Part shown: positions 24,109-33,066 of the stretch, piece by piece
Layout: every line of letters begins with the position of its first letter
Numbering within the stretch: position 1 is the stretch's first letter
NCBI GenBank assembly: GCA_014189435.1
Contig: CP050293.1
Location: 4,283,001 to 4,347,000 of the forward strand
Source of the DNA: Mesorhizobium loti
GTDB lineage: Bacteria > Pseudomonadota > Alphaproteobacteria > Rhizobiales > Rhizobiaceae
Length of the DNA: 64,000 nucleotides
Direction of reading: 5' to 3'
The notes under the pieces: generated by a model
What the model was told of the DNA's origin: nothing
Databases searched by the model: none
The model's input: the letters and a program-made list of their open reading frames with translations, nothing else
Position numbers and translations under genes: made by a program

Positions 24109-25611
24109 ATGGCCGAACAGCAAAAGACCGCCGCCGTCGCCGAGGCCGAAGCCATCGACCTTGGAGAATTCAGCGGGCTCCTCGAGAAGGATTTCAAGGT
24201 CAAGAAGGACGACAGCGAGAAGCTGCAGCAACTCGTGCGCAATCTCGCGCTCGCTGCACAGTCCCGTTCCGATACCACCACCATCTCGTCCAATGCGATC
24301 AAGTCGATCAAGTCGCTGATCGCGGGCATCGACAAGATGCTGACGACACAGGTCAACGAGATCCTGCACGCGCCCGAAGTGCGTGAGATGGAAGGCACAT
24401 GGCGCGGCCTCTGGTATCTCATCAACAACACCGAGACGGATCAGAAGCTGAAGATCCGAGTGATGAACATCTCCAAGGAGCAACTGGCCGACACGCTTGA
24501 AGACTATGAAGGCCAGATGTGGGACCAGAGCCCCATCTTCAAGAAAGTCTATACGGACGAGTATTCGATGCTTGGCGGCGAGCCGATCGGCTGTGTGATT
24601 GGCGCCTACGAATTCTCGAACCACCCGCGCGACGTCGGCTTGCTGCGCAACATCTCCGGCATCTGTGCTTCGGCGCACACGCCGTTTATCGCAGCCGCCT
24701 CGCCGCGCCTGTTCCGCATGGACAGCTGGCAGGAATTGCCGAACCCGCAAGATCTGCAGCAGATCGTCTCCAACCCGGCCTATGCCTCGTGGCAGTCGCT
24801 GCGCGAGAGCGAGGACGCTCGCTATATCGGCCTGACCATGCCGCGCGTCCTGGCGCGGCTGCCATACGGCACGGATACCGTTCCGGTGAAGGGCTTCACC
24901 TTCGAGGAAGAGGTGCAGGGCGATCACAACAAATATGTCTGGATGAACGCCGCCTTCCCGATGGGCGTCAACATAAACCGCAGCCACAAGCTCTATGGCT
25001 GGGGCACGCAGATCCGCGGCGTCGAGAATGGCGGCACGGTCCTCAACCTGCCGGTGCACAGCTTCCCGACCGACGACGGGTCGATAGCGATGAAATGTCC
25101 GACGGAGGTTGCCATCGACGACCGACGCGAAGCGGAACTGGCCAAGCTTGGCCTGATGCCGATCCTGCATCGAAAGAATACCGATCTCGCGGCCTTCATC
25201 GGCGCACACTCACTGCAGGACGACGAGACGCGGGCTGGGCGGCTGGTCGACCCCGACGCGCAGTCCAATGAGCGGCTGAGCGCCAACCTGCCCTATCTCT
25301 TCCCGGTCTCGCGCTTTGCGCACTACCTCAAGGCCATTGCGCGCGACAAGGTCGGCTCGTTCAAAGAGCGCTCCGACATGCAGATCTGGCTGACCGAATG
25401 GATCAACCGATACGTGCTGGCCAACCCGGCCTTTGCCGACGACAAGGCGCGCGCCAAGCGCCCGCTTGCCGCGGCGGAGGTTCAGGTGGACAGCGTCGAG
25501 GGGCGGCCGGGCTATTACAACGCCCGCTTCTATCTGCGCCCGCATTACCAGCTCGAGGGCATCAATGCCTCGCTCCGGCTGGTCTCGGAACTGCCGTCCG
25601 TGAAGACTTGA
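24109..25611 (+). CDS. tssC: T6SS sheath large subunit TssC
   Basis: A 500-residue TssC/VipB/ImpC protein. 'LHAPEVREMEGTWRGLWYLI', 'FKKVYTDEYSMLGGEPIG' and 'RIGLTMPRVLARLPYG'-type segments (approximate) are diagnostic, as is 'NARFYLRPHYQLEGI' near the C-terminus. It assembles with TssB into the cytoplasmic sheath whose contraction drives the Hcp tube. A 48-nt gap separates it from hcp, wider than elsewhere in the operon, which may allow separate hcp translation control. Confidence 0.95.
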   Translation: MAEQQKTAAVAEAEAIDLGEFSGLLEKDFKVKKDDSEKLQQLVRNLALAAQSRSDTTTISSNAIKSIKSLIAGIDKMLTTQVNEILHAPEVREMEGTWRGLWYLINNTETDQKLKIRVMNISKEQLADTLEDYEGQMWDQSPIFKKVYTDEYSMLGGEPIGCVIGAYEFSNHPRDVGLLRNISGICASAHTPFIAAASPRLFRMDSWQELPNPQDLQQIVSNPAYASWQSLRESEDARYIGLTMPRVLARLPYGTDTVPVKGFTFEEEVQGDHNKYVWMNAAFPMGVNINRSHKLYGWGTQIRGVENGGTVLNLPVHSFPTDDGSIAMKCPTEVAIDDRREAELAKLGLMPILHRKNTDLAAFIGAHSLQDDETRAGRLVDPDAQSNERLSANLPYLFPVSRFAHYLKAIARDKVGSFKERSDMQIWLTEWINRYVLANPAFADDKARAKRPLAAAEVQVDSVEGRPGYYNARFYLRPHYQLEGINASLRLVSELPSVKT

Positions 25612-25658
25612 TTTGCAGCAGCACCATCTTGGTTTTTTGAAAGCGGTGGAGAAAGACA

Positions 25659-26120
25659 ATGCCCACAGGTACGAAGATTGATGGCTTTCTGAAAGTTCCG
25701 GATATCAAAGGCCCAAGCGCTCGAGACGGCCACGAGGATGAAATCGAAATCCACGGCGTCGATTACAAGATAGTCGCGCCATACGATCCGAATTCGCTGT
25801 CGCGCCGCGGCCGCGTTTCCTTGGGCATGATCAAGTTCACCAAGCACTATGACAAGTCCTCGCCCTATCTGAAGAAGGCACTGTTCGAGAACAAGGCGCT
25901 GGACGAAGTGGTGTTCTCGGCACGCCGGACCATCGATGGCGAGACCAAGGATTACCTGGTCGTCACCCTCACCGACGCCTCGATCATGGAATACGACATG
26001 TCGCAGGCCGAGGACGAGGAAGACCTGATCGAGGAGGAGGTCAGCTTCGCCTACAAGAAGATCAAGTTCGTCTATGACGGCAATGACGAAATCGAAATGG
26101 ATGTCTATGTCGGCAAGTGA
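25659..26120 (+). CDS. hcp: T6SS tube protein Hcp
   Basis: A 153-residue Hcp (TssD) that forms hexameric rings stacked into the inner tube. 'KIDGFLKVPDIKGPS', 'EIEIHGVDYKIVAPYD' and 'MIKFTKHYDKSSPYLKKAL' are typical of the family. Its acidic loop 'EDEEDLIEEEVSF' near residue 120 is notable. It is the only hcp in this window. It sits between tssC and tssE, and its stop lies within the first codons of tssE. Confidence 0.95.
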   Translation: MPTGTKIDGFLKVPDIKGPSARDGHEDEIEIHGVDYKIVAPYDPNSLSRRGRVSLGMIKFTKHYDKSSPYLKKALFENKALDEVVFSARRTIDGETKDYLVVTLTDASIMEYDMSQAEDEEDLIEEEVSFAYKKIKFVYDGNDEIEMDVYVGK

Positions 26121-26862
26121 GGGCCGGCGGCCCGACGCGGACAAGCTGCAGGTTACCGCTGGTTCGCGAGCAAAACGCGAAGCGGTCCAGCCCTCTCTCT
26201 GGGACCGCCTCGTCAACGACCTGCCGGGCATGACCTCCGAGATCGACGGGCTGCGCCAGGCCTTGCAGGACGAGCTCGGCGCGGACCGGCTGGAGAGCCT
26301 GGTTGCGGGCAGCGCGCGGCTCATCGATGCCGATGCGGAGTTGACGGCCGATCAGAAGCGGCGTCTGCACCGCCTGGCCTTTCAGACCCAGCACCGCGCG
26401 GAGATGGAAAGCCGCGGCGTGGTCGTGTCGGCCCGCGTGCTCCGGGAGGCCGTGCGGCGCGACATCGAGGCTCTGTTCAACACCGAGCGCTTCGAGGCTG
26501 TCCCGCTTCTTTCCGATCTCGAAAGCGAGCAGGCAGCGGACAACCCGCCGTCGCTCGCCGATTTTCCGGAGGTGCGTCGAAGCGTGATCAACTACGGCGT
26601 ACCCTCGTTCTCGGGCCGTTCCTCCCGCGACTTTGATCGCGAGGCGCTCGCGCGCGAGATCCGCACGGTGCTTGCAACGTTCGAGCCACGCCTCAAGGAA
26701 AGTACGACGAAGGTCACGGTGACGCTTGGCGACAAGAGCGTGGGGTTGAAGATCGAGATTGACGCCGTGCTGATCATGACGCCAACGCCGGAACGCATGC
26801 GCCTGCGCACCACGATCAATCTCGATAACGGCTTGGCGCGGACCGAATTTAGGGAGGCCTGA
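26101..26862 (+). CDS. tssE: T6SS baseplate protein TssE (gp25-like)
   Basis: A protein of about 253 residues, with the GPW/gp25 baseplate fold in its C-terminal half ('RRSVINYGVPSFSG', 'EIRTVLATFEPRLKESTTKV'). The N-terminal 70 or so residues include 'QPSLWDRLVNDLPG', the normal TssE start motif, and are followed by an Ala/Glu-rich helical insert that makes this protein longer than common TssE (about 140-180). The start is ATG 26101 or 26107, either overlapping the end of hcp by 14-20 nt. TssE links the sheath to the TssFGK wedges. Confidence 0.88.
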   Translation: MSMSASEGRRPDADKLQVTAGSRAKREAVQPSLWDRLVNDLPGMTSEIDGLRQALQDELGADRLESLVAGSARLIDADAELTADQKRRLHRLAFQTQHRAEMESRGVVVSARVLREAVRRDIEALFNTERFEAVPLLSDLESEQAADNPPSLADFPEVRRSVINYGVPSFSGRSSRDFDREALAREIRTVLATFEPRLKESTTKVTVTLGDKSVGLKIEIDAVLIMTPTPERMRLRTTINLDNGLARTEFREA

Positions 26863-26863
26863 G

Positions 26864-28738
26864 ATGGATCGGGTCTTCGTGGAATATTACGAGGAGGAAC
26901 TGACCCATATCCGCGCATTGGCGGCGGAGTTTGCCGACCTGCATCCGGCGGTGGCGCGCAATCTGTCGCTCGACACGGTGCCGTGTCCGGATCCGTATGT
27001 CGAGCGGTTGCTTGACGGCGTCGCTTTCCTCGCGGCGCGCACCCGGCTGAAAGTCGATGCCGAGCGCTCGCGGTTTTCACGCAGCGTGCTGGATGTCCTC
27101 TATCCCGATCTGGTGACGCCGGCGCCGGCAACGGCGATGGTGGTGCTGAAACCCGGCCAGCAGGTCCAGACGATGGTTGCCGGCCATGTCGTCAAGCGCA
27201 ACACCCGGCTGGTCTCCGGCCTGCAGCCCGGCCTTTCGACGCGCTGCACCTTCACCACCGCCCAGGACGTCACGCTGTGGCCGATAGCGGTCACTTCGGT
27301 AAGCTATTTTCAAGATCGCAGCGCGCTGGCGGCGGCGGGAATAGCGCCGATCGGCGGTGTGACCGGCGAGGCGGCGCTCCGCATTGTGCTCGCCCGGACC
27401 GGAAAAGGCAGGCTCGACGAACTGTCGCTCGACCGGCTTGATCTCTATTTTGCCGGACGCACCAAGGCCCCCCTGCTCTTCGACGGGATTTTCGGCGCTT
27501 GCTCGGCCGTTGGCGCACGCGCGGAAGGCAAGACCAATCCCCTATCGCCCTTGCCGGAACCCGAAATGATCGGCATCAGCGACGACGAGTCCCTGATGCC
27601 TCGTACCCGTCCGACATTCGAGGGGTACCGCCTGCTGCGCGAATATTTCATGATGCCCGAGCGCTTTCACTATGCGCGGGTTTCCGGGCTGCTGCCCGTC
27701 GTGCGCCAATGCACGGCCGGGCTCGAGATCATCTTCATGTTCAGGCGTCCAGTGCCCGAGCTTGCCGACCTGACACCGGCCGATTTCGAACTTTTCGCAA
27801 CGCCGATCATCAATCTCTTCGAGCGTGAGTGCAACGTCATCGAGCTTGATCCGCGCAGGACGCGCCAGGTGCTGCATGCCGACCGAACGCGGGCGCGCGA
27901 CTTCGAAATCTATCGGGTCATCCGCGTCGAGGACGCCGACACCGGTGGCAGCGATGCCGAAATTCCAGAACTCTTCAGCCTGGGTCAGAATCGCGGCAGT
28001 GGCTGGGTCTACTCCACCGAGCGGCGCCCCCGTCGCGCGACGGAAGACGAACGGCGCGACGGGCTGACCCGCACTTCCTACGCAGGGGACGATGTTTTCC
28101 TGGCAATTTCACGCCCGGTGGAAAGCCCGGCGAACCGGTCGCTGAAGCGTGTCGACATCGTGGCGCTTTGTACCAACCGCGATCTGCCGATCCTCGATGA
28201 CAATCCCACCTTGACGCTGGAGGCCGGCGACCCGGTCGAAACGGTGCGGCTTCTCGGCGCGCTGCGTCCGCCTCGCCCGGCCATTCCCGCCGCGCTGCCG
28301 ATGGGCGCGGCGGGCGAATCCCGCGCCGATAATCTCGCCTGGCGGCTGGTGGCGCAACTAGCGCTCAACTTTCTCAGCCTTGCCAAGGAAGGTCGCGGCG
28401 TCGATCCGCTGCATGCGCTGCTCGATCTGTACGCCGACCGGGGAGATCCGAGCCTCGCCCGCAACGTGCATTCGATCGTGCGCATCGACTCGCGCTCGGT
28501 CATCGAACGGCTGCAGATCGACGGGCCGATGTGCTTCGGACGCGGCACGGAAGTAACATTGCATGTCGACCAGTCAGTCCTGGCAGGGCAAAGCACATTG
28601 CTGCTTTCGGCCTTGCTGGCACGGCTGTTTGCCCGGCATGCCGGAATAAACGGCTTCGTGCGAACCCGTACGCGGCTGCTGCAGAAGCAGGAGGATGTGC
28701 CATGGCCGATGACGCCCGGCAATCGCTACCTGATCTAG
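26864..28738 (+). CDS. tssF: T6SS baseplate protein TssF
   Basis: A 624-residue TssF/ImpG/VasA protein. 'YYEEELTHIRALAAEFADLH' at the N-terminus, 'DPYVERLLDGVAFLAARTR' and 'VLDVLYPDLVTPAPA' are its well-conserved opening motifs. It forms the baseplate wedge with TssG. The gene starts one base after the tssE stop and its 3' end overlaps tssG by 37 nt, so all three are translationally linked. Confidence 0.94.
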   Translation: MDRVFVEYYEEELTHIRALAAEFADLHPAVARNLSLDTVPCPDPYVERLLDGVAFLAARTRLKVDAERSRFSRSVLDVLYPDLVTPAPATAMVVLKPGQQVQTMVAGHVVKRNTRLVSGLQPGLSTRCTFTTAQDVTLWPIAVTSVSYFQDRSALAAAGIAPIGGVTGEAALRIVLARTGKGRLDELSLDRLDLYFAGRTKAPLLFDGIFGACSAVGARAEGKTNPLSPLPEPEMIGISDDESLMPRTRPTFEGYRLLREYFMMPERFHYARVSGLLPVVRQCTAGLEIIFMFRRPVPELADLTPADFELFATPIINLFERECNVIELDPRRTRQVLHADRTRARDFEIYRVIRVEDADTGGSDAEIPELFSLGQNRGSGWVYSTERRPRRATEDERRDGLTRTSYAGDDVFLAISRPVESPANRSLKRVDIVALCTNRDLPILDDNPTLTLEAGDPVETVRLLGALRPPRPAIPAALPMGAAGESRADNLAWRLVAQLALNFLSLAKEGRGVDPLHALLDLYADRGDPSLARNVHSIVRIDSRSVIERLQIDGPMCFGRGTEVTLHVDQSVLAGQSTLLLSALLARLFARHAGINGFVRTRTRLLQKQEDVPWPMTPGNRYLI

Positions 28739-29769
28739 ACACAGTCGACCCGAACCAGGCCGAGGCGCTGTCGGAGACGTTCGACTTCTTCGAGCTGTTG
28801 CGCCGGCTCGAACGGAGGGGCGGGCTGTTCGGCTATTCCGGCTCGCCGGAGCGCGAGCCGGCAAGGCTCGGACAGCATGTGCGTCTCAGCTTTTCGGCCA
28901 GGGACGTGGTTGAATTCCGCGACGCGAAAAACAAGGCTCCGGCCAGGGTCACGGTCGCAAATCTCGGCCTGATGGGACCCGAAGGTCCGCTGCCGCTGCA
29001 TTTGACACGCTGGGTGCTCGATCGTCTGTCGCAGCGCTGGTTCACCGGCGCCGATGCCCAGCAAACCAGCGACACGACATTCGTCGACTTCGTCAACATT
29101 CTGCAACACCGGATGATCGCCCTGTATTATCGGGCATGGGCGGATGCGCATCCGGCCGTACAGGTCGAACGCGCGGTCGGCGGGCGCGTCCGCGCCATGC
29201 TTGAAGCCATGGCGGGAATAGGACTTCCGGGCACCCAGAACACCGATCTCGATACGGTGAAGCTTCGCCAGGCGGCTTCGCTCGCCAGCCAGGTCGACGG
29301 CCCGGAACGGCTGACGCTGTTCCTGGCGGAAGCGTTCAAGGTGCCGGTTCAGATCAAAGAGTTCATCGCCGCCTGGATAACCATCCCAACCGGGCTCCAG
29401 ACCCGCCTTGCAAAAGCCTATGCAGGGCTCGGCCGGGGGGCCACGATCGGCCCGCGCGTTTTCAACCGCCAAAGCAGGATCGAACTGCGTGTCGGCCCGC
29501 TGGGGTATGAAGACTTCAAGGCATTCATGCCTGGCGGCCAGCGGCTCAAACTGTTCAAGCAAGCCGTTCGCGACATGGTCGGGGAATCGCTCGACGTCGA
29601 TCTGCGCATCGTGCTGGCGCGCGAAGCCGTGCCGCCGCCCCGTCTCGGTGCGGTCCAGCTCGGCCGGACCGCCTGGCTTGCGCGGCCCGCTGAAAGGGGC
29701 GATGCTGACGATCTGCGGCTGCGGACAATCGTTGGATGGCGGCCGGAAATGGCGGGGGTCGCGGCATGA
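28702..29769 (+). CDS. tssG: T6SS baseplate protein TssG
   Basis: A 355-residue TssG/ImpH/VasB protein. 'TFDFFELLRRLERRGG', 'LGLMGPEGPLPLHLT', 'FVDFVNILQHRMIALYYRAW' and 'GNRVGPLGY'-like C-terminal motifs place it. Start ATG 28702 lies inside tssF; the frame is open further upstream but that part is antisense-like and the TssG N-terminus begins here. The stop overlaps the fha1 start (ATGA). Confidence 0.93.
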   Translation: MADDARQSLPDLDTVDPNQAEALSETFDFFELLRRLERRGGLFGYSGSPEREPARLGQHVRLSFSARDVVEFRDAKNKAPARVTVANLGLMGPEGPLPLHLTRWVLDRLSQRWFTGADAQQTSDTTFVDFVNILQHRMIALYYRAWADAHPAVQVERAVGGRVRAMLEAMAGIGLPGTQNTDLDTVKLRQAASLASQVDGPERLTLFLAEAFKVPVQIKEFIAAWITIPTGLQTRLAKAYAGLGRGATIGPRVFNRQSRIELRVGPLGYEDFKAFMPGGQRLKLFKQAVRDMVGESLDVDLRIVLAREAVPPPRLGAVQLGRTAWLARPAERGDADDLRLRTIVGWRPEMAGVAA

Positions 29770-31232
29770 GCCTGCTGCTGACGCTGGAGCAAGGGCCACG
29801 CACCCAGGCGGTACGCCAGACCCGGCTGGACGAGGGCGAGCTGGTGATCGGCCGCAGCGCTGACGCAGGCTGGCAGATCGACGATCCCGACATGTTCGTT
29901 TCGCGGGCTCATTGCAGGATCTCGGGCGGGCGAGATGGATATTTCGTCACCGATACGTCAAGCAGCGGATTGTTCATAAACGACTCTGACAGTCCGCTCG
30001 GCGCCGGCAAGTCCACGCGCCTTCAAAGCGGCATGCGGCTAAGGCTGGGCGACTACGTCGTCCATGTCGATCTGCAGACGCCAACCGCCCAAGCACCCAC
30101 AACCGGCCAGCCGGCCCCGGAACGCCTGCCGCCGGCATCCCGCGCGCCGGTGAGCATCGGCCGCGACGACTTCTTTTCCGCTACGGTCGAAGAAGAGCCG
30201 CGACGGCCACGTCCGGCGGATCTGCCGAACCCGTTCGAACAGCCGGTTCCGGGTGCGTTCGAGCGTGCCAGCTCCGGCCAGCGCAGCTCGCCTGCTTTCG
30301 ATGACCCGTTCAGCCTCGATCCGGTTTCAACGCCTGTGCCGAAAAATGCCGCCCCTTACCGCGAACCGGGCGGCGCGGCGAACCAGGCGGACCCCTTCGG
30401 TCTCGACCCCGTGCCGTCTCCCAGCCGGGAAGCCGAACGCGCTCATGGAAAGCCGTCCGATTTCAACGATGATTTTGGTTTCGGATCAGCCGCGGCGCCC
30501 GGTTCGGCAAACGGCACCGGCTCGGCCGGACAGCGCGTCGCCCAACGACCACAATCCGCCAATCCCTGGGATTTGCGCGCGCAAGCGGCTGACGTTCCGC
30601 CTCCAGTGCGGACAGGTGCTGCTGCCAAACCTGCCCGCCTACCGGCAGCGCCTCAACTGGAGGACATGGCGCTTCGCTCCGCATTCCTGCACGGCATGGG
30701 TGTCGAGGAAGCCGATTTCCCCGGGCGCGACAGCGTTGCGGAAATGGAGAAGTTTGGCCGCGAATACCGGCTGATGATGGAAGGCCTGATGCAGCTTCTG
30801 CGCAAGCGGGCCGAGGAAAAAGGAAACGCGCGCGTCGCCCAGACCATGGTCGGAGCGTCCGAAGTCAATCCGCTCAAGTTTCTGCCGACGGTCGACGACG
30901 CCATCGTCACGCTTCTCGCCGAGCGCAGCCCCGGATTTCTCGCCGGCGAAGCGGCAATCGCGGATGCTGTTCGCGATCTCGCTCAACACCACGTGCGCGC
31001 CTGGCGGGGCGTACAGGGCGCCTTGCGGCGGATGATCGACCGTTTTGACCCGGCAGCGATCGAGGAAGAGCTGAAATCGAATTCCGCGATCAGCACCCTG
31101 CTTTCGGGCGGGCGCGGCGCCAGGCTGTGGGAGCTTTACCAGAAACGCCATCGTGAAATCGCCGAGAGCGCGGAAAAAAGCTTCCTGGGTGAAATCGGCG
31201 CTGATTTTCGGGATGCATATGAGGAGGAGTGA
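29766..31232 (+). CDS. tagH: T6SS FHA-domain protein, copy 1 (TagH/Fha)
   Basis: A 488-residue protein. Residues about 25-95 form a forkhead-associated domain ('ELVIGRSADAGWQIDD', 'VSRAHCRIS', 'DTSSSGLFIND') that binds phosphothreonine. A long Pro/Ala/Asp-rich linker (about residues 110-300) contains repeated 'DPFxLDPV' units. The C-terminal 190 residues form the T6SS TagH domain ('VNPLKFLPTVDDAIVTLL'). In threonine-phosphorylation-controlled systems Fha is the substrate of PpkA and is dephosphorylated by PppA; both genes are in this cluster. A second, frameshifted copy lies at 45956. Confidence 0.9.
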   Translation: MSLLLTLEQGPRTQAVRQTRLDEGELVIGRSADAGWQIDDPDMFVSRAHCRISGGRDGYFVTDTSSSGLFINDSDSPLGAGKSTRLQSGMRLRLGDYVVHVDLQTPTAQAPTTGQPAPERLPPASRAPVSIGRDDFFSATVEEEPRRPRPADLPNPFEQPVPGAFERASSGQRSSPAFDDPFSLDPVSTPVPKNAAPYREPGGAANQADPFGLDPVPSPSREAERAHGKPSDFNDDFGFGSAAAPGSANGTGSAGQRVAQRPQSANPWDLRAQAADVPPPVRTGAAAKPARLPAAPQLEDMALRSAFLHGMGVEEADFPGRDSVAEMEKFGREYRLMMEGLMQLLRKRAEEKGNARVAQTMVGASEVNPLKFLPTVDDAIVTLLAERSPGFLAGEAAIADAVRDLAQHHVRAWRGVQGALRRMIDRFDPAAIEEELKSNSAISTLLSGGRGARLWELYQKRHREIAESAEKSFLGEIGADFRDAYEEE

Positions 31233-31235
31233 GAC

Positions 31236-31688
31236 ATGATCGACCGACGCGAATTCATCGTCGCCCTGGGCGCAACCGGGCTGCTTACGGCTTGCCAGAG
31301 CGGCCCACCGAAACCTTCTGTGATCACCATCAATGTGACTGGCGGGGCCGGCATGAACCCGGGACCAGGCGGCGGTGACCGGCCGGTGACGGTCCTGGTG
31401 ATGCGGCTGCGCAGCACCGGCAAATTCAATTCCGCCGACTATTTTGCCCTGCAGGGGGATGCCGGCTCGGCTCTGGCAGGCGATCTCATCGGATCCGACC
31501 AGATCGCCGTCGGGCCAGGAAAATCCGCGTCCAAGACCATCACCGTCGAGCCGGATGCGACGGCGCTGGGCTTGGTTGCACTGATCCGCGAGCCTACCGG
31601 CAGGAACTGGCGGACGACCAAGTCGGTGTCATCGGGATCAAAGTTCACAATCAATGTCACGCTTGGCAGCGGCGGCATTTCCGCCTAG
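31236..31688 (+). CDS. tssJ: T6SS outer-membrane lipoprotein TssJ
   Basis: A 150-residue lipoprotein with lipobox 'LLTAC' (Cys20). 'PKPSVITINVTGGAGMNPG' and 'RPVTVLVMRLRSTGKFNSADYF' (part) are the TssJ beta-sandwich motifs. It anchors the TssJLM membrane complex to the outer membrane. The signal sequence begins 'IDRREFIVAL', a twin-arginine-like pattern unusual for TssJ, which is normally Sec-exported. It lies between fha1 (3-nt gap) and tssK. Confidence 0.9.
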   Translation: MIDRREFIVALGATGLLTACQSGPPKPSVITINVTGGAGMNPGPGGGDRPVTVLVMRLRSTGKFNSADYFALQGDAGSALAGDLIGSDQIAVGPGKSASKTITVEPDATALGLVALIREPTGRNWRTTKSVSSGSKFTINVTLGSGGISA

Positions 31689-31727
31689 CGGCCAGGGCAA
31701 GGGGAGCTCAATGCAGAGAGTAGCGGC

Positions 31728-33062
31728 ATGAGCGATGCAAACAGGGTGTTGTGGTCCGAAGGTCTGTTTCTGCGGACCCAGCATTTCCAGCAGCAGGATC
31801 GTTTTTTCGAGGCGACGGTGCGCGGCGCGTTGCAGGCCGGGCAACTGCATACGTTCGGCTTTCAGCAGCTGACGCTGGATCAGGCATTGCTGGAGGCCGG
31901 CCAGATCTCGATCCTGTCGGCACGGGGCATCTTTCCCGACGGGACACCTTTCTCCATCCCAGACATGATGGACGCGCCGCGACCGCTGCTGGTCACCCCG
32001 GACACGGGCGCCGGGCCGGTTTTGGTGGCCTTGCCGCTGGAACCTCCGGGCGGTGTCGGCTTCGATCCGGCGCACGCCGCCGCCTCGGGAGCACGCTATC
32101 ACGGACGGATCGTTTCGGTGCGTGACGCCGTCCAGGGCGGTTCAGATCCTGAAGAAATCGAGATCGCCCGTCCGCAGGCGCTGCTGCTTGCACCCGGCAA
32201 GTCGATCGGTGGCTACACAGCCTTGCCGATAGCCGACCTCAAGGGGGTTCGAGCCGATGGCGGCGTCTCCGTGGACGAGGCCTTCCTGCCGCCGACACTG
32301 ATCACCGGTGCGGTGGCCTGGTATCGGCAATTGCTTCTGGAGGTTGTCACGGGCCTCGACCAGATCGCCGAGGCGCATGGCAAGATGGTCATGGGTGGGC
32401 CTGGGCGTAGCGTCGAAGATCTGCTGATGCTCAATCTCGCCAATGCCGCGCGTCCGCGGCTGGCCCACATGCTGGCGCAGGATGTCTTCCATCCGGCCGA
32501 GCTCTATCTGGAACTTGCCGGGCTCGCCGGTTCGATGGCGACCTACGGATCGAGCGCGCGGCGGCTGGGCGAATTGCCCGCCTACGATCACATGGCGCCC
32601 GGCCCCGCCTACATGGCGCTGGCGGATGCGCTGCGCTCGCTCATCCTCAGCCTGCGTTACATCGAGCCTAAATCGCGTGCGCTGCCTGTCATGCGGCATT
32701 CGACCAATGTCTGGAAAATCCGCATCGACAACCCGAAGCTGCTGGTGGCCAGCCGGATCGTCATCCGGGTCGGTTCGGAGCTGTCGGAGGACGCGCTGCG
32801 CAAGATCTTCGTCAATCAGGCGACTGTCGGCTCGGCCGACCAGTTCGAGGGCCTGTGGAAATCGCGTTTGCCCGGCATTCCGCTGAAACCGCTTCATTCC
32901 CAGCCGCGCGAGATCCCCTACGATGGCGATCGGCTGTGCCTTGAGCTGGACCAGAAAAGCGAACACTGGGCGTCGCTGCTCGATGCTCCCGGCTTCGTCA
33001 TCGGCGTTTCGGGTGTGTTGCCGAGCGAGCCGCAGGTGGACTGCTATTCGGTGAACAGGTGA
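31728..33062 (+). CDS. tssK: T6SS baseplate-membrane connector TssK
   Basis: A 444-residue TssK/ImpJ/VasE protein. 'VLWSEGLFLRTQHFQQQDRF' at the N-terminus is the signature. 'SRALPVMRHSTNVWKI' and 'IPLKPLHSQPREIPYDGD' are the later motifs. TssK trimers hold TssFG wedges to the cytoplasmic parts of TssL and TssM. It follows tssJ after 39 nt and precedes tssL by 4 nt. Confidence 0.95.
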   Translation: MSDANRVLWSEGLFLRTQHFQQQDRFFEATVRGALQAGQLHTFGFQQLTLDQALLEAGQISILSARGIFPDGTPFSIPDMMDAPRPLLVTPDTGAGPVLVALPLEPPGGVGFDPAHAAASGARYHGRIVSVRDAVQGGSDPEEIEIARPQALLLAPGKSIGGYTALPIADLKGVRADGGVSVDEAFLPPTLITGAVAWYRQLLLEVVTGLDQIAEAHGKMVMGGPGRSVEDLLMLNLANAARPRLAHMLAQDVFHPAELYLELAGLAGSMATYGSSARRLGELPAYDHMAPGPAYMALADALRSLILSLRYIEPKSRALPVMRHSTNVWKIRIDNPKLLVASRIVIRVGSELSEDALRKIFVNQATVGSADQFEGLWKSRLPGIPLKPLHSQPREIPYDGDRLCLELDQKSEHWASLLDAPGFVIGVSGVLPSEPQVDCYSVNR

Positions 33063-33066
33063 GATC

